DNA of 37,713 nt from Flavobacteriales bacterium UBA1937 (GCA_002337005.1 DDFD01000050.1:1-37713); one strand, 5' to 3'. Shown: positions 16,074 through 24,981, counted from the stretch's first letter. Translations and numbers: made by a program. The notes: generated by a model not told the origin, from the sequence alone.

Positions 16074-16799
16074 TTATTTAAGTTGTTTTTGAAATAGTAT
16101 TGAAATTAAAATGTAATAAATGATTACAAAAGGAATACCTGCCAATCTGAAAATTGCCATTATAAGCAATGAACCAATAACTAAAAAAACTTTTGGGTAA
16201 TTGTCTTCTAATTTTTTGGATTTGAATTTCATTGCAATCATTTTAATTGGAGAAATCAAAAGCCAAGAGCTTAAAATGGTGAAAATAAATAATATTTCGT
16301 TTGAAAAATTAAAGGTAAATGCGCTTGTAAATTGATTGCTAGATTCTCCTAAAAAATAAAGAATACCAAAAATTAAAATCGTATTGCTTGGGGTGTTTAG
16401 ACCTTTGAAATAGTACGTTTGTTCTTCATCTAAATTAAAAATTGCCAATCTAAGACAAGAAAAAAGTGTGATGAAAAGCCCAAAATATTTTAACTCAAAA
16501 GGAAGTGTAATCCCGAATAATTCATTCCCGTTATTGGCAAAGGCATTAAACATAATTAACCCTGGAACCAGCCCAAAACTTACCATATCTGCCAAAGAAT
16601 CTAATTGTGCCCCTAAATTAGAATTAGATTTCAAAGCTCTGGCAACAAAACCATCAAAAAAGTCTAAAACCAACGAAAGCGCAAGACATACTGCTGCAAT
16701 ATGATAATCGTGATTAATGATATGGATTACGGCAATGCTTCCGCAGAATAAATTCCCTAGAGTAAGAGCATTTGCCAAATTGTTTTTAATGAAATTCAT
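16074..16799 (-). CDS. pssA: CDP-diacylglycerol-serine O-phosphatidyltransferase
   Basis: This integral membrane enzyme makes phosphatidylserine from CDP-diacylglycerol and serine, the first step to phosphatidylethanolamine. The 241-residue protein has about six to seven membrane helices. The CDP-alcohol phosphotransferase signature D-G-x2-A-R-x8-G-x3-D-x3-D is complete at residues 49-71 (D49, G50, A53, R54, G63, D67, D71). The N-terminal NLANALTLGNLFCG is typical of the PssA branch, not PgsA. A -7 box (TATTTTTG on the minus strand) lies at 16804-16811, just before the start. No phosphatidylserine decarboxylase gene is adjacent. Confidence 0.93.
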   Translation of the reverse strand: MNFIKNNLANALTLGNLFCGSIAVIHIINHDYHIAAVCLALSLVLDFFDGFVARALKSNSNLGAQLDSLADMVSFGLVPGLIMFNAFANNGNELFGITLPFELKYFGLFITLFSCLRLAIFNLDEEQTYYFKGLNTPSNTILIFGILYFLGESSNQFTSAFTFNFSNEILFIFTILSSWLLISPIKMIAMKFKSKKLEDNYPKVFLVIGSLLIMAIFRLAGIPFVIIYYILISILFQKQLK

Positions 16800-16803
16800 T
16801 TTA

Positions 16804-16811
16804 CAAAAATA
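16804..16811 (-). promoter_or_regulatory. -7 box for pssA
   Basis: On the minus strand TATTTTTG matches TAnnTTTG, 4 bp before the pssA ATG, implying a very short leader. The expected -33 region falls in the 7-bp repeat array at 16824-16851, which offers no TTTG. Confidence 0.5.
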
Positions 16812-16823
16812 GAAAAATTGATG

Positions 16824-16851
16824 GGAAGATGGAAGCTAGAAGAAGGAAGTT
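16824..16851. repeat. Degenerate 7-bp tandem repeat, family B, copy 1
   Basis: Four 7-bp units: GGAAGAT, GGAAGCT, AGAAGAA, GGAAGTT, consensus RGAAGNT. It lies between pssA (minus) and the sulfatase gene (plus). Read in the pssA direction it is a TTCC-type array ending 12 bp upstream of the pssA -7 box. Confidence 0.8.
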
Positions 16852-16924
16852 TTTGGTAAATCGTCAATTAATTATTGTCTGAACCAAAAATACATCCTTT
16901 TTAATTTGCTCTTGTAAAAATTTG

Positions 16925-16932
16925 TAATTTTG
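16925..16932 (+). promoter_or_regulatory. -7 box for the sulfatase gene
   Basis: TAATTTTG matches TAnnTTTG and ends 5 bp before the ATG at 16938, so the transcript would be nearly leaderless. TTTG at 16905-16908 is a possible -33 element with a short 16-bp spacer. Confidence 0.5.
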
Positions 16933-16937
16933 CCGCT

Positions 16938-18872
16938 ATGAAAATTTTCTCAGAATTTAGAAAACAAGAAGTTATAGCACTTCTTTACCGTATATTTTTG
17001 GCGTACTTTTTTTATCAAATAGCCAGATTATTGTTTTGGTATTTTAACAAAGATGCTATTAAAATAGACAGTGTTTCAGACTATTTCGGCTTAGCTTATC
17101 ACGGTTTGGCTTTTGATACTACTGCAATTTTGTATGTAAATGGTTTGTTTGTTTTGCTCAGCATTATTCCTATTGTAATTAATTCTAAAGTTGGTTATCA
17201 GAAATTTCTTTTTTATCTCTATTTTATTACCAATGGAATAACGTACGGAATGAATTTCGGAGATTTTATTTACTACAAATTTAGCAATGCGAGACTAACT
17301 ACTGCTGCGTTACACGTAGCTCAACACGAAAATAACATAGGTAAAGTTTTTTTACAATCTGTAATAGAACATCCTTTTGTAATTATTTGGTTTGTAGTTT
17401 TAATTATTTTTTGGATTTTTTTATACAAAAAAGTTCAAGTTCCAGAGAGAAGACCTCAGAAATTACTTCCATATTTTGTGAGTTCTATAATTACACTATT
17501 AATAACGGTTACTGTAGCAATTGGAGGAATTAGAGGGGATTTCAAACATTCTACCAGACCTATTAATTTGGTAGATGCCAATAGATATGTTAAAAATCCT
17601 ACGCAAGCCAATGTAGTCTTGAATAGTGTTTTTTCGTTTTTTAGAACCATGAATACCAATAATTTTAAAGAAGTACATTTTGTGAATCAAAAATTTATTG
17701 ATGAAAATATAAGACCATATAAAATCTATAAAAGCGAAACAAAATCTAAACCCAATGTAGTGATTTTTATCCTCGAAAGTTTTGGTAGAGAATATTCTGG
17801 AGCATTTAACAAACATAAAAACATCAAAAATTTTGATAGTTATACTCCGTTTTTTGATAGTTTGGCAACTAAAAGTTTGATTTTTCCGAATGCTTTTGCT
17901 AATGGAAGGCAATCTATCCACGGAATGAGTTCTGTTTTGGCAGGAATCCCAAGTTTGGCAGATGCTTTTACCAGCTCACCATATTCTAATCAGAAGATAC
18001 AATCCATCGTTTCAGTGTGTGATGAAATGGGCTATGATACGTCTTTTTTTCATGGTGCACCAAACGGAAGTATGGGGTTTTTAGGTTTCGGGAATATTTT
18101 AGGATTTAAGCATTATTATGGCAAGACAGAATATAATAATGATGCAGATTTTGATGGAATTTGGGGAATTTGGGACGAGTCTTTTTTTCAATATTTTGCT
18201 AAGACTTTAAACCAAAAAAAATCACCTTTTATGGCAACTTTGTTTAGTGTTTCGTCTCATCATCCTTTTAAAATTCCTGAAAAATATATTGGGAAATTTA
18301 AAAAAGGACACGTAGAAATTCATGAACCCATAGAATATACTGATTATTCTATCAGAAAATTCTTTGAGACTGCCAAAAAAATGCCTTGGTATAACAATAC
18401 GATTTTTGTTTTTGTAGCAGACCATACCAATCAAGTTTATTATGACGAATATAACAAAGCCATGAATAAATTCGCGGTTCCTATTTTGTTTTATTCGCCT
18501 AATTCAGAGTATAAACTGCAAGGAGAAAATGATGAAAACGTGCAGCAAATGGATATTTATCCTACTTTAGCAGAATTAATAGGGTATAACAAGCCGATTA
18601 GAAGCTGGGGAAGAAGCCTTATTTCGGGTAAAAATGAGCCCAATATTATTGTTAATTCTACAGGTTCGGTTAATCAATTTACCATTAAGGATTACATTTA
18701 TACCTTTGATTCTGATATGAAACTTCTTGGGATTTATGCTAAAGATGATTTAGCACTAGAAAATAATCTAAGTTCCAAATCTCAAAATTCTGAAATGCAA
18801 AGAGGTGTAATGCTAGCTAAAGCTTGGTATCAGGATTATATGGATAGGGTAATTAATAGAAAATTGCACTAA
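16938..18872 (+). CDS. LTA-synthase-family membrane sulfatase (alkaline phosphatase superfamily)
   Basis: A 644-residue protein with about five N-terminal membrane helices (residues 10-200) and a periplasmic sulfatase-type catalytic domain. Visible active-site elements are NVVIFILESFG (E280, metal ligand), GRQSIHGMSSVLAGIPSL with S326 in the nucleophile position, SSHHPF, and ADHTN (D495, H496). The architecture is that of lipoteichoic acid synthases, but Gram-negative Bacteroidota lack LTA, so members here more likely move phospho-head groups (phosphoethanolamine or phosphoglycerol) onto lipid A, glycans or other envelope acceptors. The neighbouring pssA makes the precursor of phosphatidylethanolamine, which would fit a phosphoethanolamine donor; this link is inference. 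Confidence 0.88.
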   Translation: MKIFSEFRKQEVIALLYRIFLAYFFYQIARLLFWYFNKDAIKIDSVSDYFGLAYHGLAFDTTAILYVNGLFVLLSIIPIVINSKVGYQKFLFYLYFITNGITYGMNFGDFIYYKFSNARLTTAALHVAQHENNIGKVFLQSVIEHPFVIIWFVVLIIFWIFLYKKVQVPERRPQKLLPYFVSSIITLLITVTVAIGGIRGDFKHSTRPINLVDANRYVKNPTQANVVLNSVFSFFRTMNTNNFKEVHFVNQKFIDENIRPYKIYKSETKSKPNVVIFILESFGREYSGAFNKHKNIKNFDSYTPFFDSLATKSLIFPNAFANGRQSIHGMSSVLAGIPSLADAFTSSPYSNQKIQSIVSVCDEMGYDTSFFHGAPNGSMGFLGFGNILGFKHYYGKTEYNNDADFDGIWGIWDESFFQYFAKTLNQKKSPFMATLFSVSSHHPFKIPEKYIGKFKKGHVEIHEPIEYTDYSIRKFFETAKKMPWYNNTIFVFVADHTNQVYYDEYNKAMNKFAVPILFYSPNSEYKLQGENDENVQQMDIYPTLAELIGYNKPIRSWGRSLISGKNEPNIIVNSTGSVNQFTIKDYIYTFDSDMKLLGIYAKDDLALENNLSSKSQNSEMQRGVMLAKAWYQDYMDRVINRKLH

Positions 18873-18994
18873 AACCAAACTGGTGTTTAATTTTTTTATT
18901 TTTGGCATTTCCTTTGTTTAATATGTTGTAAATAACAAAAAATTTGGTGTTTAAATTATTTTATTTATTTTTAACCAATATTAATTCTAAAAGT

Positions 18995-19417
18995 ATGAAA
19001 AAAATAACATTTTTGTTCACAGCCTTATTAATGAGTGCTTTTTCTTATGCACAAATTGAAGGCAAATGGAAAACGATAGACGATGAAACAGGAAAACCAA
19101 AATCTATTGTAGAAATTTTTAAAAAATCTGATGGTAAATACTACGGAAAAATAGTACAGTTGCTACAAAAACCAGAGCACGAAACTTGTGTGAAATGTTC
19201 TGACGATAGAAAAAATAAACCCTTAATTGGTCTAGAAATTATACGAGGTCTTAAAAGCGAAGACGGAGAGTTTACAGGAGGGAACATTACCGATCCTAAA
19301 AATGGTAAAACTTATAAATGTACAGTAAAAACAGATGGAGCAGACAAGCTAAATGTAAGAGGTTATGTAGGTTTTTCACTGATCGGAAGAAGCCAAACTT
19401 GGCATAAAGTAAAATAA
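18995..19417 (+). CDS. DUF2147 family secreted protein
   Basis: A 140-residue exported protein. The signal peptide MKKITFLFTALLMSAFSYAQ sets the start at the ATG at 18995; the frame upstream to 18944 lacks support. The mature domain matches DUF2147: IEGKWKTIDDETGKPKSIVEI, then YYGKIVQLL, two cysteines in CVKCSDDRKNKPLIG, GGNITDPKNGKTYKC, and LNVRGYVGFSLIGRSQTW at the end. Proteins of this family are periplasmic beta-rich domains, some of which are virulence- or stress-associated; no enzyme activity is established. A repeated TGGTGTTTAA occurs at 18881 and 18945 in the upstream gap. A terminator follows at 19431. Confidence 0.9.
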   Translation: MKKITFLFTALLMSAFSYAQIEGKWKTIDDETGKPKSIVEIFKKSDGKYYGKIVQLLQKPEHETCVKCSDDRKNKPLIGLEIIRGLKSEDGEFTGGNITDPKNGKTYKCTVKTDGADKLNVRGYVGFSLIGRSQTWHKVK

Positions 19418-19430
19418 TTTATAAAAATAG

Positions 19431-19459
19431 AACGCCTCAATCAAATGAGGCGTTTTTTT
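19431..19459 (+). terminator. Rho-independent terminator after the DUF2147 gene
   Basis: Stem AACGCCTCA / TGAGGCGTT with a 6-nt loop, then a run of seven T. Confidence 0.9.
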
Positions 19460-19484
19460 ATGTGATAAATAACATAAAAATTAT

Positions 19485-19492
19485 TAACTTTG
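19485..19492 (+). promoter_or_regulatory. -7 box for pdhB
   Basis: TAACTTTG matches TAnnTTTG and is followed by C, 22 bp before the ATG. The -33 region overlaps the T run of the preceding terminator. Confidence 0.6.
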
Positions 19493-19514
19493 CACCTCAA
19501 ATAATTGTAACAGG

Positions 19515-20498
19515 ATGAAAGAAGTACAATTTCGCGAAGCTATCTGTGAAGCGATGAGCGAAGAAATGCGTAAAGATGAGTCTATTTACCTAGTTGGTGA
19601 AGAGGTAGCAGAATATAACGGGGCTTATAAAGCTTCTAAAGGTATGTTAGCTGAATTTGGACCTAAAAGAGTAATAGATGCTCCTATTGCAGAACTAGGT
19701 TTTGCAGGGATTTCTGTAGGTGCCGCTATGAATGGCAACCGTCCAATTGTAGAGTTTATGACCTTTAATTTCTCTTTGGTAGCGATAGATCAGATTATTT
19801 CTAATGCTGCTAAAATGTACCAAATGAGTGCCGGGCAGTGGAATGTTCCTATCGTTTTTCGTGGGCCTACTGGTTCTGCAGGTCAATTAGGAGCTACTCA
19901 CTCTCAAGCTTTAGAAAGCTGGTATGCTAATTGCCCAGGTCTCAAAGTAATCGTACCGTCTAATCCATATGACGCAAAAGGTTTATTAAAATCTGCAATT
20001 AGAGATAATGATCCTGTAATTTTTATGGAATCTGAGCAGATGTATGGTGATAAGATGGAAATTCCTGAAGAAGAATACTATATCCCGATTGGTAAAGCAG
20101 ATATTAAGAAAGAAGGTAAAGATGTTACTTTAGTTTCGTTTGGTAAAATTGTGAAATTGGCACTTCAAGCTGCTGCTGATTTAGAAAAAGAAGGAATTTC
20201 TGTAGAGGTAATAGATCTTAGAACTGTTCGCCCTTTAGATTATGAAACTATTCTTAATTCTGTAAAGAAAACCAATAGATTAGTAGTTTTAGAAGAAGCT
20301 TGGCCGTTTGGTTCTGTAGCTTCAGAAATTACGTATATGGTACAGCAAAAAGCATTTGATTATCTAGATGCTCCTATCAAGAGAATTACAACTCCAGATG
20401 CGCCAGCTCCTTATTCGGCGGTATTATTTGCGGAGTGGTTCCCTAAATTAGAAAAAGTAAAAGAAGAGATTAAAAACGTAATGTACGTTAAATCTTAA
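19515..20498 (+). CDS. pdhB: Pyruvate dehydrogenase E1 component subunit beta
   Basis: Beta subunit of the alpha2beta2 E1 enzyme of the pyruvate dehydrogenase complex, which decarboxylates pyruvate with thiamine diphosphate. The 327-residue length is typical. Conserved stretches include REAICEAMSEEM, the TPP-activating glutamate region DAPIAELGFAG, VEFMTFNFS, FRGPTGSAGQLGATHSQ, and the C-terminal transketolase domain with VEVIDLRTVRPLD. The E1-alpha gene is not adjacent, as also happens in other Flavobacteriia where alpha is fused or coupled with E2 elsewhere. The related branched-chain 2-oxo acid dehydrogenase beta is an alternative but the sequence reads as the pyruvate type. It has its own -7 box and terminator. 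Confidence 0.93.
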   Translation: MKEVQFREAICEAMSEEMRKDESIYLVGEEVAEYNGAYKASKGMLAEFGPKRVIDAPIAELGFAGISVGAAMNGNRPIVEFMTFNFSLVAIDQIISNAAKMYQMSAGQWNVPIVFRGPTGSAGQLGATHSQALESWYANCPGLKVIVPSNPYDAKGLLKSAIRDNDPVIFMESEQMYGDKMEIPEEEYYIPIGKADIKKEGKDVTLVSFGKIVKLALQAAADLEKEGISVEVIDLRTVRPLDYETILNSVKKTNRLVVLEEAWPFGSVASEITYMVQQKAFDYLDAPIKRITTPDAPAPYSAVLFAEWFPKLEKVKEEIKNVMYVKS

Positions 20499-20520
20499 TT
20501 TTAAAAATACTACAAACTAA

Positions 20521-20548
20521 GGCGCAATTTTTATTGCGTCTTTTTTTA
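20521..20548 (+). terminator. Rho-independent terminator after pdhB
   Basis: Stem GGCGCAAT / ATTGCGTC (one G-U pair) with a TTTT loop, then seven T. Confidence 0.87.
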
Positions 20549-20606
20549 TTTTAAAACTATCTCATCAATTTTTTTAATAAAAATCAATTTCATCTCGAAA
20601 TTAAAT

Positions 20607-20614
20607 TAAATTTG
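20607..20614 (+). promoter_or_regulatory. -7 box for kup
   Basis: TAAATTTG followed by C, 22 bp before the kup ATG. No good TTTG is seen at the -33 distance. Confidence 0.5.
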
Positions 20615-20636
20615 CACATTAAACTTTTAAAATAAA

Positions 20637-22637
20637 ATGTCAGATGTTTTAGCGGGCGGTCATCATTTTGACACCAAAAAATTAAGCTTCATAGGAGTGT
20701 TGGTTTCTTTAGGAATTGTTTTCGGAGATATTGGTACATCTCCACTCTATGTAATGAGCGCAATCATAAAAGCTGGTAAAGAAGCGCAAATGATTTCCGA
20801 AGAATATATAGAAGGAGCGCTTTCTTGTGTTATATGGACACTTACTTTACAAACCACGATTAAATATGTTCTTATTTCCTTAAGAGCAGATAACAAAGGA
20901 GAAGGTGGTATTTTGGCATTGTTTTCTTTGGTTAAAAAAATGAGAATGAAATGGCTATATTTAATTGCCATTATTGGAGCTTCTGCATTAATTGCAGACG
21001 GTGTTATTACTCCTTCTCTTACGGTAATGGCTTCTATAGAAGGTCTTAAACAAATTAAGGGCTTAGAATTAGGAATTAATCCCATTTTAGCAATTACGAC
21101 CATTATCTTAATCGTTATTTTTGTAATTCAACAGTTTGGGACGAGTTTCATCGGGAAATTTTTCGGACCAATTATGGTGATATGGTTTTTGTTTTTGGGA
21201 ATTATGGGGATTATTAATTTACAATATCATCCAGAAATTTTGAAATCGTTTAATCCATATTACGCTTATAAACTCATTGTAAATTCACCTAAAGCACTTT
21301 GGATTTTAGGAGCGGTTTTTCTTTGTACTACAGGCGCAGAGGCTTTATATTCGGATTTAGGGCATTGTGGCGCTAAAAATATAAGAGTAAGTTGGTTTTT
21401 TGTAAAAGTGATGCTTATTCTAAATTATTTAGGTCAAGGTTCTTGGTTGTTAAAAAACTACGAAATGGTTTTTACGGGAACCAATCCTTTCTTTGGTATG
21501 TTGCCTCAGTTTTTAATTATTCCAGCAGTTATATTAGCTACTGCTGCGGCAATTATTGCGTCTCAGGCTTTGATTACTGGATCATTTACAATATTTTCAG
21601 AGGCTATGTCGCTTAATTTTTGGCCATTCCAGCAAATTGAATATCCTTCTGGTCTTAAAGGTCAAATGTACATACCTAGAATCAATTGGGGGTTACTTAT
21701 TATGTGTATAGTAGTTGTATTTTATTTTAAAGAATCTGTACATATGGAAGCAGCTTACGGACTTTCTATAACTGTAACTATGTTAATGACCACTATTTTA
21801 GTGATTTTTTGGCTTTGGCGAAATAGAGTAAGTAAAATTTTCATTGCCATATTCGCTATGGTTTATTTTGCCATTGAGTTAGGATTCTTTAGTGCTAATA
21901 TTATCAAATTTTTTGAAGAAGGATGGATTACAGTAGTTTTGGCAGGTTTTGTGGCGGTATGTATGTATGCTTGGTATAATGGTAGAATGATTAAACAGAA
22001 CTTTATAAAATTTGTAAAACTGAGAGATTATGTTTCTACCATCAAAGACATAAAATTAGATGAATCTATCCCGAAATATGCTACCAATCTAGCTTTTTTA
22101 AGCAGAGCAAAACGCAATGACGAAGTAGAATCTAAAATCATCTATTCTATTATGCGCTCACAGCCCAAAAGGGCAGACCATTATTTTATCTTAAATATCA
22201 TCAATCAAGAAGATCCTTTTACATTTAAATATTCTATTGATGAGGTTTTGCCAGGAACGATTTATAAAATTAATTTCCTTCTAGGGTTTAAAAAAGATAG
22301 AAAAATCAATGATTATTTTAATCAAGTTTTAGCAGATATGATGCAAGATGGAACGATTCCAGATAGAAGTAGCCATCCTTCCCTTAGAAATCATAATGTA
22401 CCACCAGACCTTAAATATGTAATTATTGATAATGTTTACATCAATGACTTTTTATTAAGCGTAAAAGAAAAAATTACTTTAAGTATTTATAATTTCGTGA
22501 AATATATTGGCAGTAGTGATTTCAAAGCCTACGGTCTTGCACCGCATAATGTATTGGTAGAATCTGTTCCGCTAATGTATAATCCAATCAGAGAAGATAA
22601 AATTACACTAGACGAATTCAGAAGATACGAATCTTAA
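20637..22637 (+). CDS. kup: KUP/HAK family potassium uptake protein
   Basis: A 666-residue inner-membrane K+ transporter, probably K+/H+ symport. The N-terminal signature VFGDIGTSPLYVM begins near residue 29, and about twelve membrane helices run to roughly residue 455. A C-terminal cytosolic domain of about 200 residues follows (from about KFVKLRDYVSTIKDIKLDE), typical of the family. Further conserved segments are ADNKGEGGILALFSL, ADGVITPSLTV and CTTGAEALYSDLGHCG. All are intact, so it should be functional. It is a single-gene unit with a -7 box upstream and a hairpin downstream. Confidence 0.95.
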   Translation: MSDVLAGGHHFDTKKLSFIGVLVSLGIVFGDIGTSPLYVMSAIIKAGKEAQMISEEYIEGALSCVIWTLTLQTTIKYVLISLRADNKGEGGILALFSLVKKMRMKWLYLIAIIGASALIADGVITPSLTVMASIEGLKQIKGLELGINPILAITTIILIVIFVIQQFGTSFIGKFFGPIMVIWFLFLGIMGIINLQYHPEILKSFNPYYAYKLIVNSPKALWILGAVFLCTTGAEALYSDLGHCGAKNIRVSWFFVKVMLILNYLGQGSWLLKNYEMVFTGTNPFFGMLPQFLIIPAVILATAAAIIASQALITGSFTIFSEAMSLNFWPFQQIEYPSGLKGQMYIPRINWGLLIMCIVVVFYFKESVHMEAAYGLSITVTMLMTTILVIFWLWRNRVSKIFIAIFAMVYFAIELGFFSANIIKFFEEGWITVVLAGFVAVCMYAWYNGRMIKQNFIKFVKLRDYVSTIKDIKLDESIPKYATNLAFLSRAKRNDEVESKIIYSIMRSQPKRADHYFILNIINQEDPFTFKYSIDEVLPGTIYKINFLLGFKKDRKINDYFNQVLADMMQDGTIPDRSSHPSLRNHNVPPDLKYVIIDNVYINDFLLSVKEKITLSIYNFVKYIGSSDFKAYGLAPHNVLVESVPLMYNPIREDKITLDEFRRYES

Positions 22638-22646
22638 ATAGAATCG

Positions 22647-22677
22647 AAAGTCTTCAATTTTTGATTGAGACTTTTTT
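22647..22677 (+). terminator. Rho-independent terminator after kup
   Basis: AAAGTCT and CAAT pair with ATTG and AGACTTT across a single bulged T, followed by T's. It starts 9 bp after the kup stop codon. Confidence 0.8.
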
Positions 22678-22724
22678 AGATTTCTTCACTTATAGAAATT
22701 GATGTTTCTATTAAAAATTATTAA

Positions 22725-22732
22725 TAAATTTG
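22725..22732 (+). promoter_or_regulatory. -7 box for the Fur-family gene
   Basis: TAAATTTG, 16 bp before the ATG. ATTG at 22698-22701 is a possible -33 element with a 23-bp spacer, longer than normal. Confidence 0.5.
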
Positions 22733-22748
22733 TTTTCTAAACAATAAG

Positions 22749-23222
22749 ATGGAAGCAACACAGAAAGAAAAGAATATAAAAGTGATAAAAGATGTTTTGA
22801 AGCAATACCTTCAAGACAAATCTTATCGAAATACTCCAGAGCGATACGCCATTTTAGAGGAAATCTATAATATGGATCATCATTTTAATGTAGATGATCT
22901 CTATCTTATAATGATTAATAAAAAATATCACGTAAGTAAAGCGACCATTTATAATACCATAGAAATTTTTCTAGACGCTGGCCTTATTCGTAAACACCAG
23001 TTTGGCGAAAAAACAATGTCTTCTTCCTCTTATGAGAAATCCTATTTTGATAAACAACACGATCATCTGGTGATTTACAAAGATGGTTCTGATAAAGAAA
23101 TAGAAGAAATTATAGAATTTTGTGACCCTAGAATTCAAGGCATTAAACAATCTATCGAAGAAGCATTTGGCGTGAAAATTGATACCCACTCATTATATTT
23201 TTACGGCAACAAAAAAAAGTAA
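22749..23222 (+). CDS. Fur-family transcriptional regulator lacking the CxxC zinc site
   Basis: A 157-residue regulator. The N-terminal winged helix is typical: YRNTPERYAILEEIY, HHFNVDDLYLIM and VSKATIYNTIEIFLDAGLI (residues 26-80). The dimerisation domain keeps HDH (104-106), FCDPRI (124-129) and H147. Usual Fur proteins carry CxxC soon after the HDHL element to bind a structural zinc; here that place reads IYKDGSDKE and the protein has only one Cys, C125. So it either does without structural zinc or uses other ligands. Iron versus another metal or peroxide cannot be decided. It overlaps the OstA-like gene by 1 nt (TAATG), so the two are translationally coupled. Confidence 0.9.
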   Translation: MEATQKEKNIKVIKDVLKQYLQDKSYRNTPERYAILEEIYNMDHHFNVDDLYLIMINKKYHVSKATIYNTIEIFLDAGLIRKHQFGEKTMSSSSYEKSYFDKQHDHLVIYKDGSDKEIEEIIEFCDPRIQGIKQSIEEAFGVKIDTHSLYFYGNKKK

Positions 23223-24973
23223 TGAAAAAATTTCTTTTTCTATTTTTAATTCTTTTTGCTCACTTTTCGTTGGCGCAAACTGATAAAATTAATCCTAAAA
23301 CTCCGCCTACCAAAGATATTTTCTTCAAAAAAGAAAATACACCTAATGCTGCTCCTACCCAAAAAATTAAGCAAATACATTCAGACTCTATCAATAGAAA
23401 GCCAGATTTGTACGGAGGGAATATGTTTTTTGATGGAAACGTAGAGTTTCAGCATAATGGCGCAGTGCTTACTGCAAACAGAGTGGTTTTTTATCAAAAA
23501 GAAAATTTTATAAAAGCTATAGGAAATGTAGTTTTAGTGACTTCGGACGGAAACAGAATTACCGCCGAAGAAATGGAATATGACGGCGAAACCCAACGCG
23601 GAATTGCCAGAAAAAATGTAGTTCTTACAGACCCGAACCAGACCATTTCTACAGATGTTTTGTACTATGACAGAGTAAAAAATACCGCTTATTTTAACTC
23701 CGGAGGAACCATTAATGATGGTAAAAGTACAATGTGGACTCAGGCTGCTACCTATTTTGTAGACTCTAAAATGAATGAATTTACGGGCAATTATACCATA
23801 GACAATGCCCAATACAGAGTAGAAGGTAAAAATATAAAACAGTATCAAAGTACCAATACCGCAGATTTTTTTGGTCCTACCACCATTACCAATAAGCAGA
23901 AACCGTCTAACTATGTCTATACGGAAAACGGAAAGTATCTGATGACCCAGAAAGAAGTTTATCTTAATAAAAATTCTAGAATTCACTACAATGGGAAAAT
24001 TTTGACGGGTGATAAGATGTACTACAATCAGCTTACTGGTTTCGGAAAAGGTGAAGGAAATGTACGATTAGACGACCCAAAAGAAAAACGTTATATAAAA
24101 GGAGGATACGGAGAAATTTTTGAGAAAAAAGATTCAGCGATGATTACCCAAAAACCGTATGCTGTAAAAGAACTTAAAAATGATACTGCCTACATTGCTG
24201 CTGAAAAATTCCTAACTTACCAAAAACAAGATTCTATTGATAAGAATAAGAAAAAAAGTTTTCTTAGAGCTTACAAAAAAGTAAGAATGTATATGACCAA
24301 AGCCCAAGGTAGGGCAGATTCTTTAAGTTTTAATGAAACAGATGGTGTATTGCATTTTTTCAGAAAACCTATTTTCTGGAGCGGAGAAAAACAAATTACA
24401 GGAGACAAAATAGAAGCATATTTCAATACAGAAAACGAAAATATAGATTCTCTGAAAGTAAGAGGAAACGCTTTTGCCATCAGCAAAGTAGATTCATTGA
24501 CTATGAAAGATGAATTTCACCAAGTAAAAGGTAAATTAATGACAGTTTTTTATCAAGACAACGAAATGAAACTGGCAAAAGTAATAGGAAATGCGCAATC
24601 TATTACCTATGCAGATTCTGAAGATCAAAAGACAAAAAAGATAGACAGGATAGGTGTTTCGATTTCTAATTGTGGAGAAATAGAAGCTCTTTTCGAAGAC
24701 AGAAAAATACAAATTTTAGCTTGTAACATAGGTGCACAAGGCGAAATATATCCTATGAGTAAAATAGCACCAGAAAAACGGAAATTTCCTGATTACAATT
24801 GGAATACCAAAGACCGGCCTCTGAAATGGGAAGATATTTTGGTAGATACTCCAAATAATGAGGAAAAACAATATGAAACAGATGATACCTTGTTCAAAAA
24901 AGCAGAAGAAATCCGCTTGAAGGAAGAAGAAAAACGAAAACCTAAAACCATAAAACGAGATAGGAAATTATAA
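23222..24973 (+). CDS. OstA-like protein (LptA/LptD N-terminal-type), LPS transport
   Basis: A 583-residue periplasmic protein with a signal peptide (residues 1-18, HFSLAQ). From about residue 62 it shows repeated beta-jellyroll units of the OstA/LptA type: MFFDGNVEFQHNGAVLTANR, AIGNVVLVTSDGNRITAEEM and LTDPNQTISTDVLYYD. Such repeats build the periplasmic bridge that carries lipopolysaccharide to the outer membrane. It is much longer than LptA (about 185 residues) and lacks the LptD barrel, matching the large OstA-like proteins of Bacteroidota. The last 60 residues are charged and Lys/Glu-rich. The start overlaps the Fur-like gene stop by 1 nt. Confidence 0.88.
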   Translation: MKKFLFLFLILFAHFSLAQTDKINPKTPPTKDIFFKKENTPNAAPTQKIKQIHSDSINRKPDLYGGNMFFDGNVEFQHNGAVLTANRVVFYQKENFIKAIGNVVLVTSDGNRITAEEMEYDGETQRGIARKNVVLTDPNQTISTDVLYYDRVKNTAYFNSGGTINDGKSTMWTQAATYFVDSKMNEFTGNYTIDNAQYRVEGKNIKQYQSTNTADFFGPTTITNKQKPSNYVYTENGKYLMTQKEVYLNKNSRIHYNGKILTGDKMYYNQLTGFGKGEGNVRLDDPKEKRYIKGGYGEIFEKKDSAMITQKPYAVKELKNDTAYIAAEKFLTYQKQDSIDKNKKKSFLRAYKKVRMYMTKAQGRADSLSFNETDGVLHFFRKPIFWSGEKQITGDKIEAYFNTENENIDSLKVRGNAFAISKVDSLTMKDEFHQVKGKLMTVFYQDNEMKLAKVIGNAQSITYADSEDQKTKKIDRIGVSISNCGEIEALFEDRKIQILACNIGAQGEIYPMSKIAPEKRKFPDYNWNTKDRPLKWEDILVDTPNNEEKQYETDDTLFKKAEEIRLKEEEKRKPKTIKRDRKL

Positions 24974-24981
24974 AAATTAAG

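Noticed and set aside
18944..18994. N-terminal extension of the DUF2147 protein
   Set aside because: It would bury the signal peptide that begins at the ATG at 18995.
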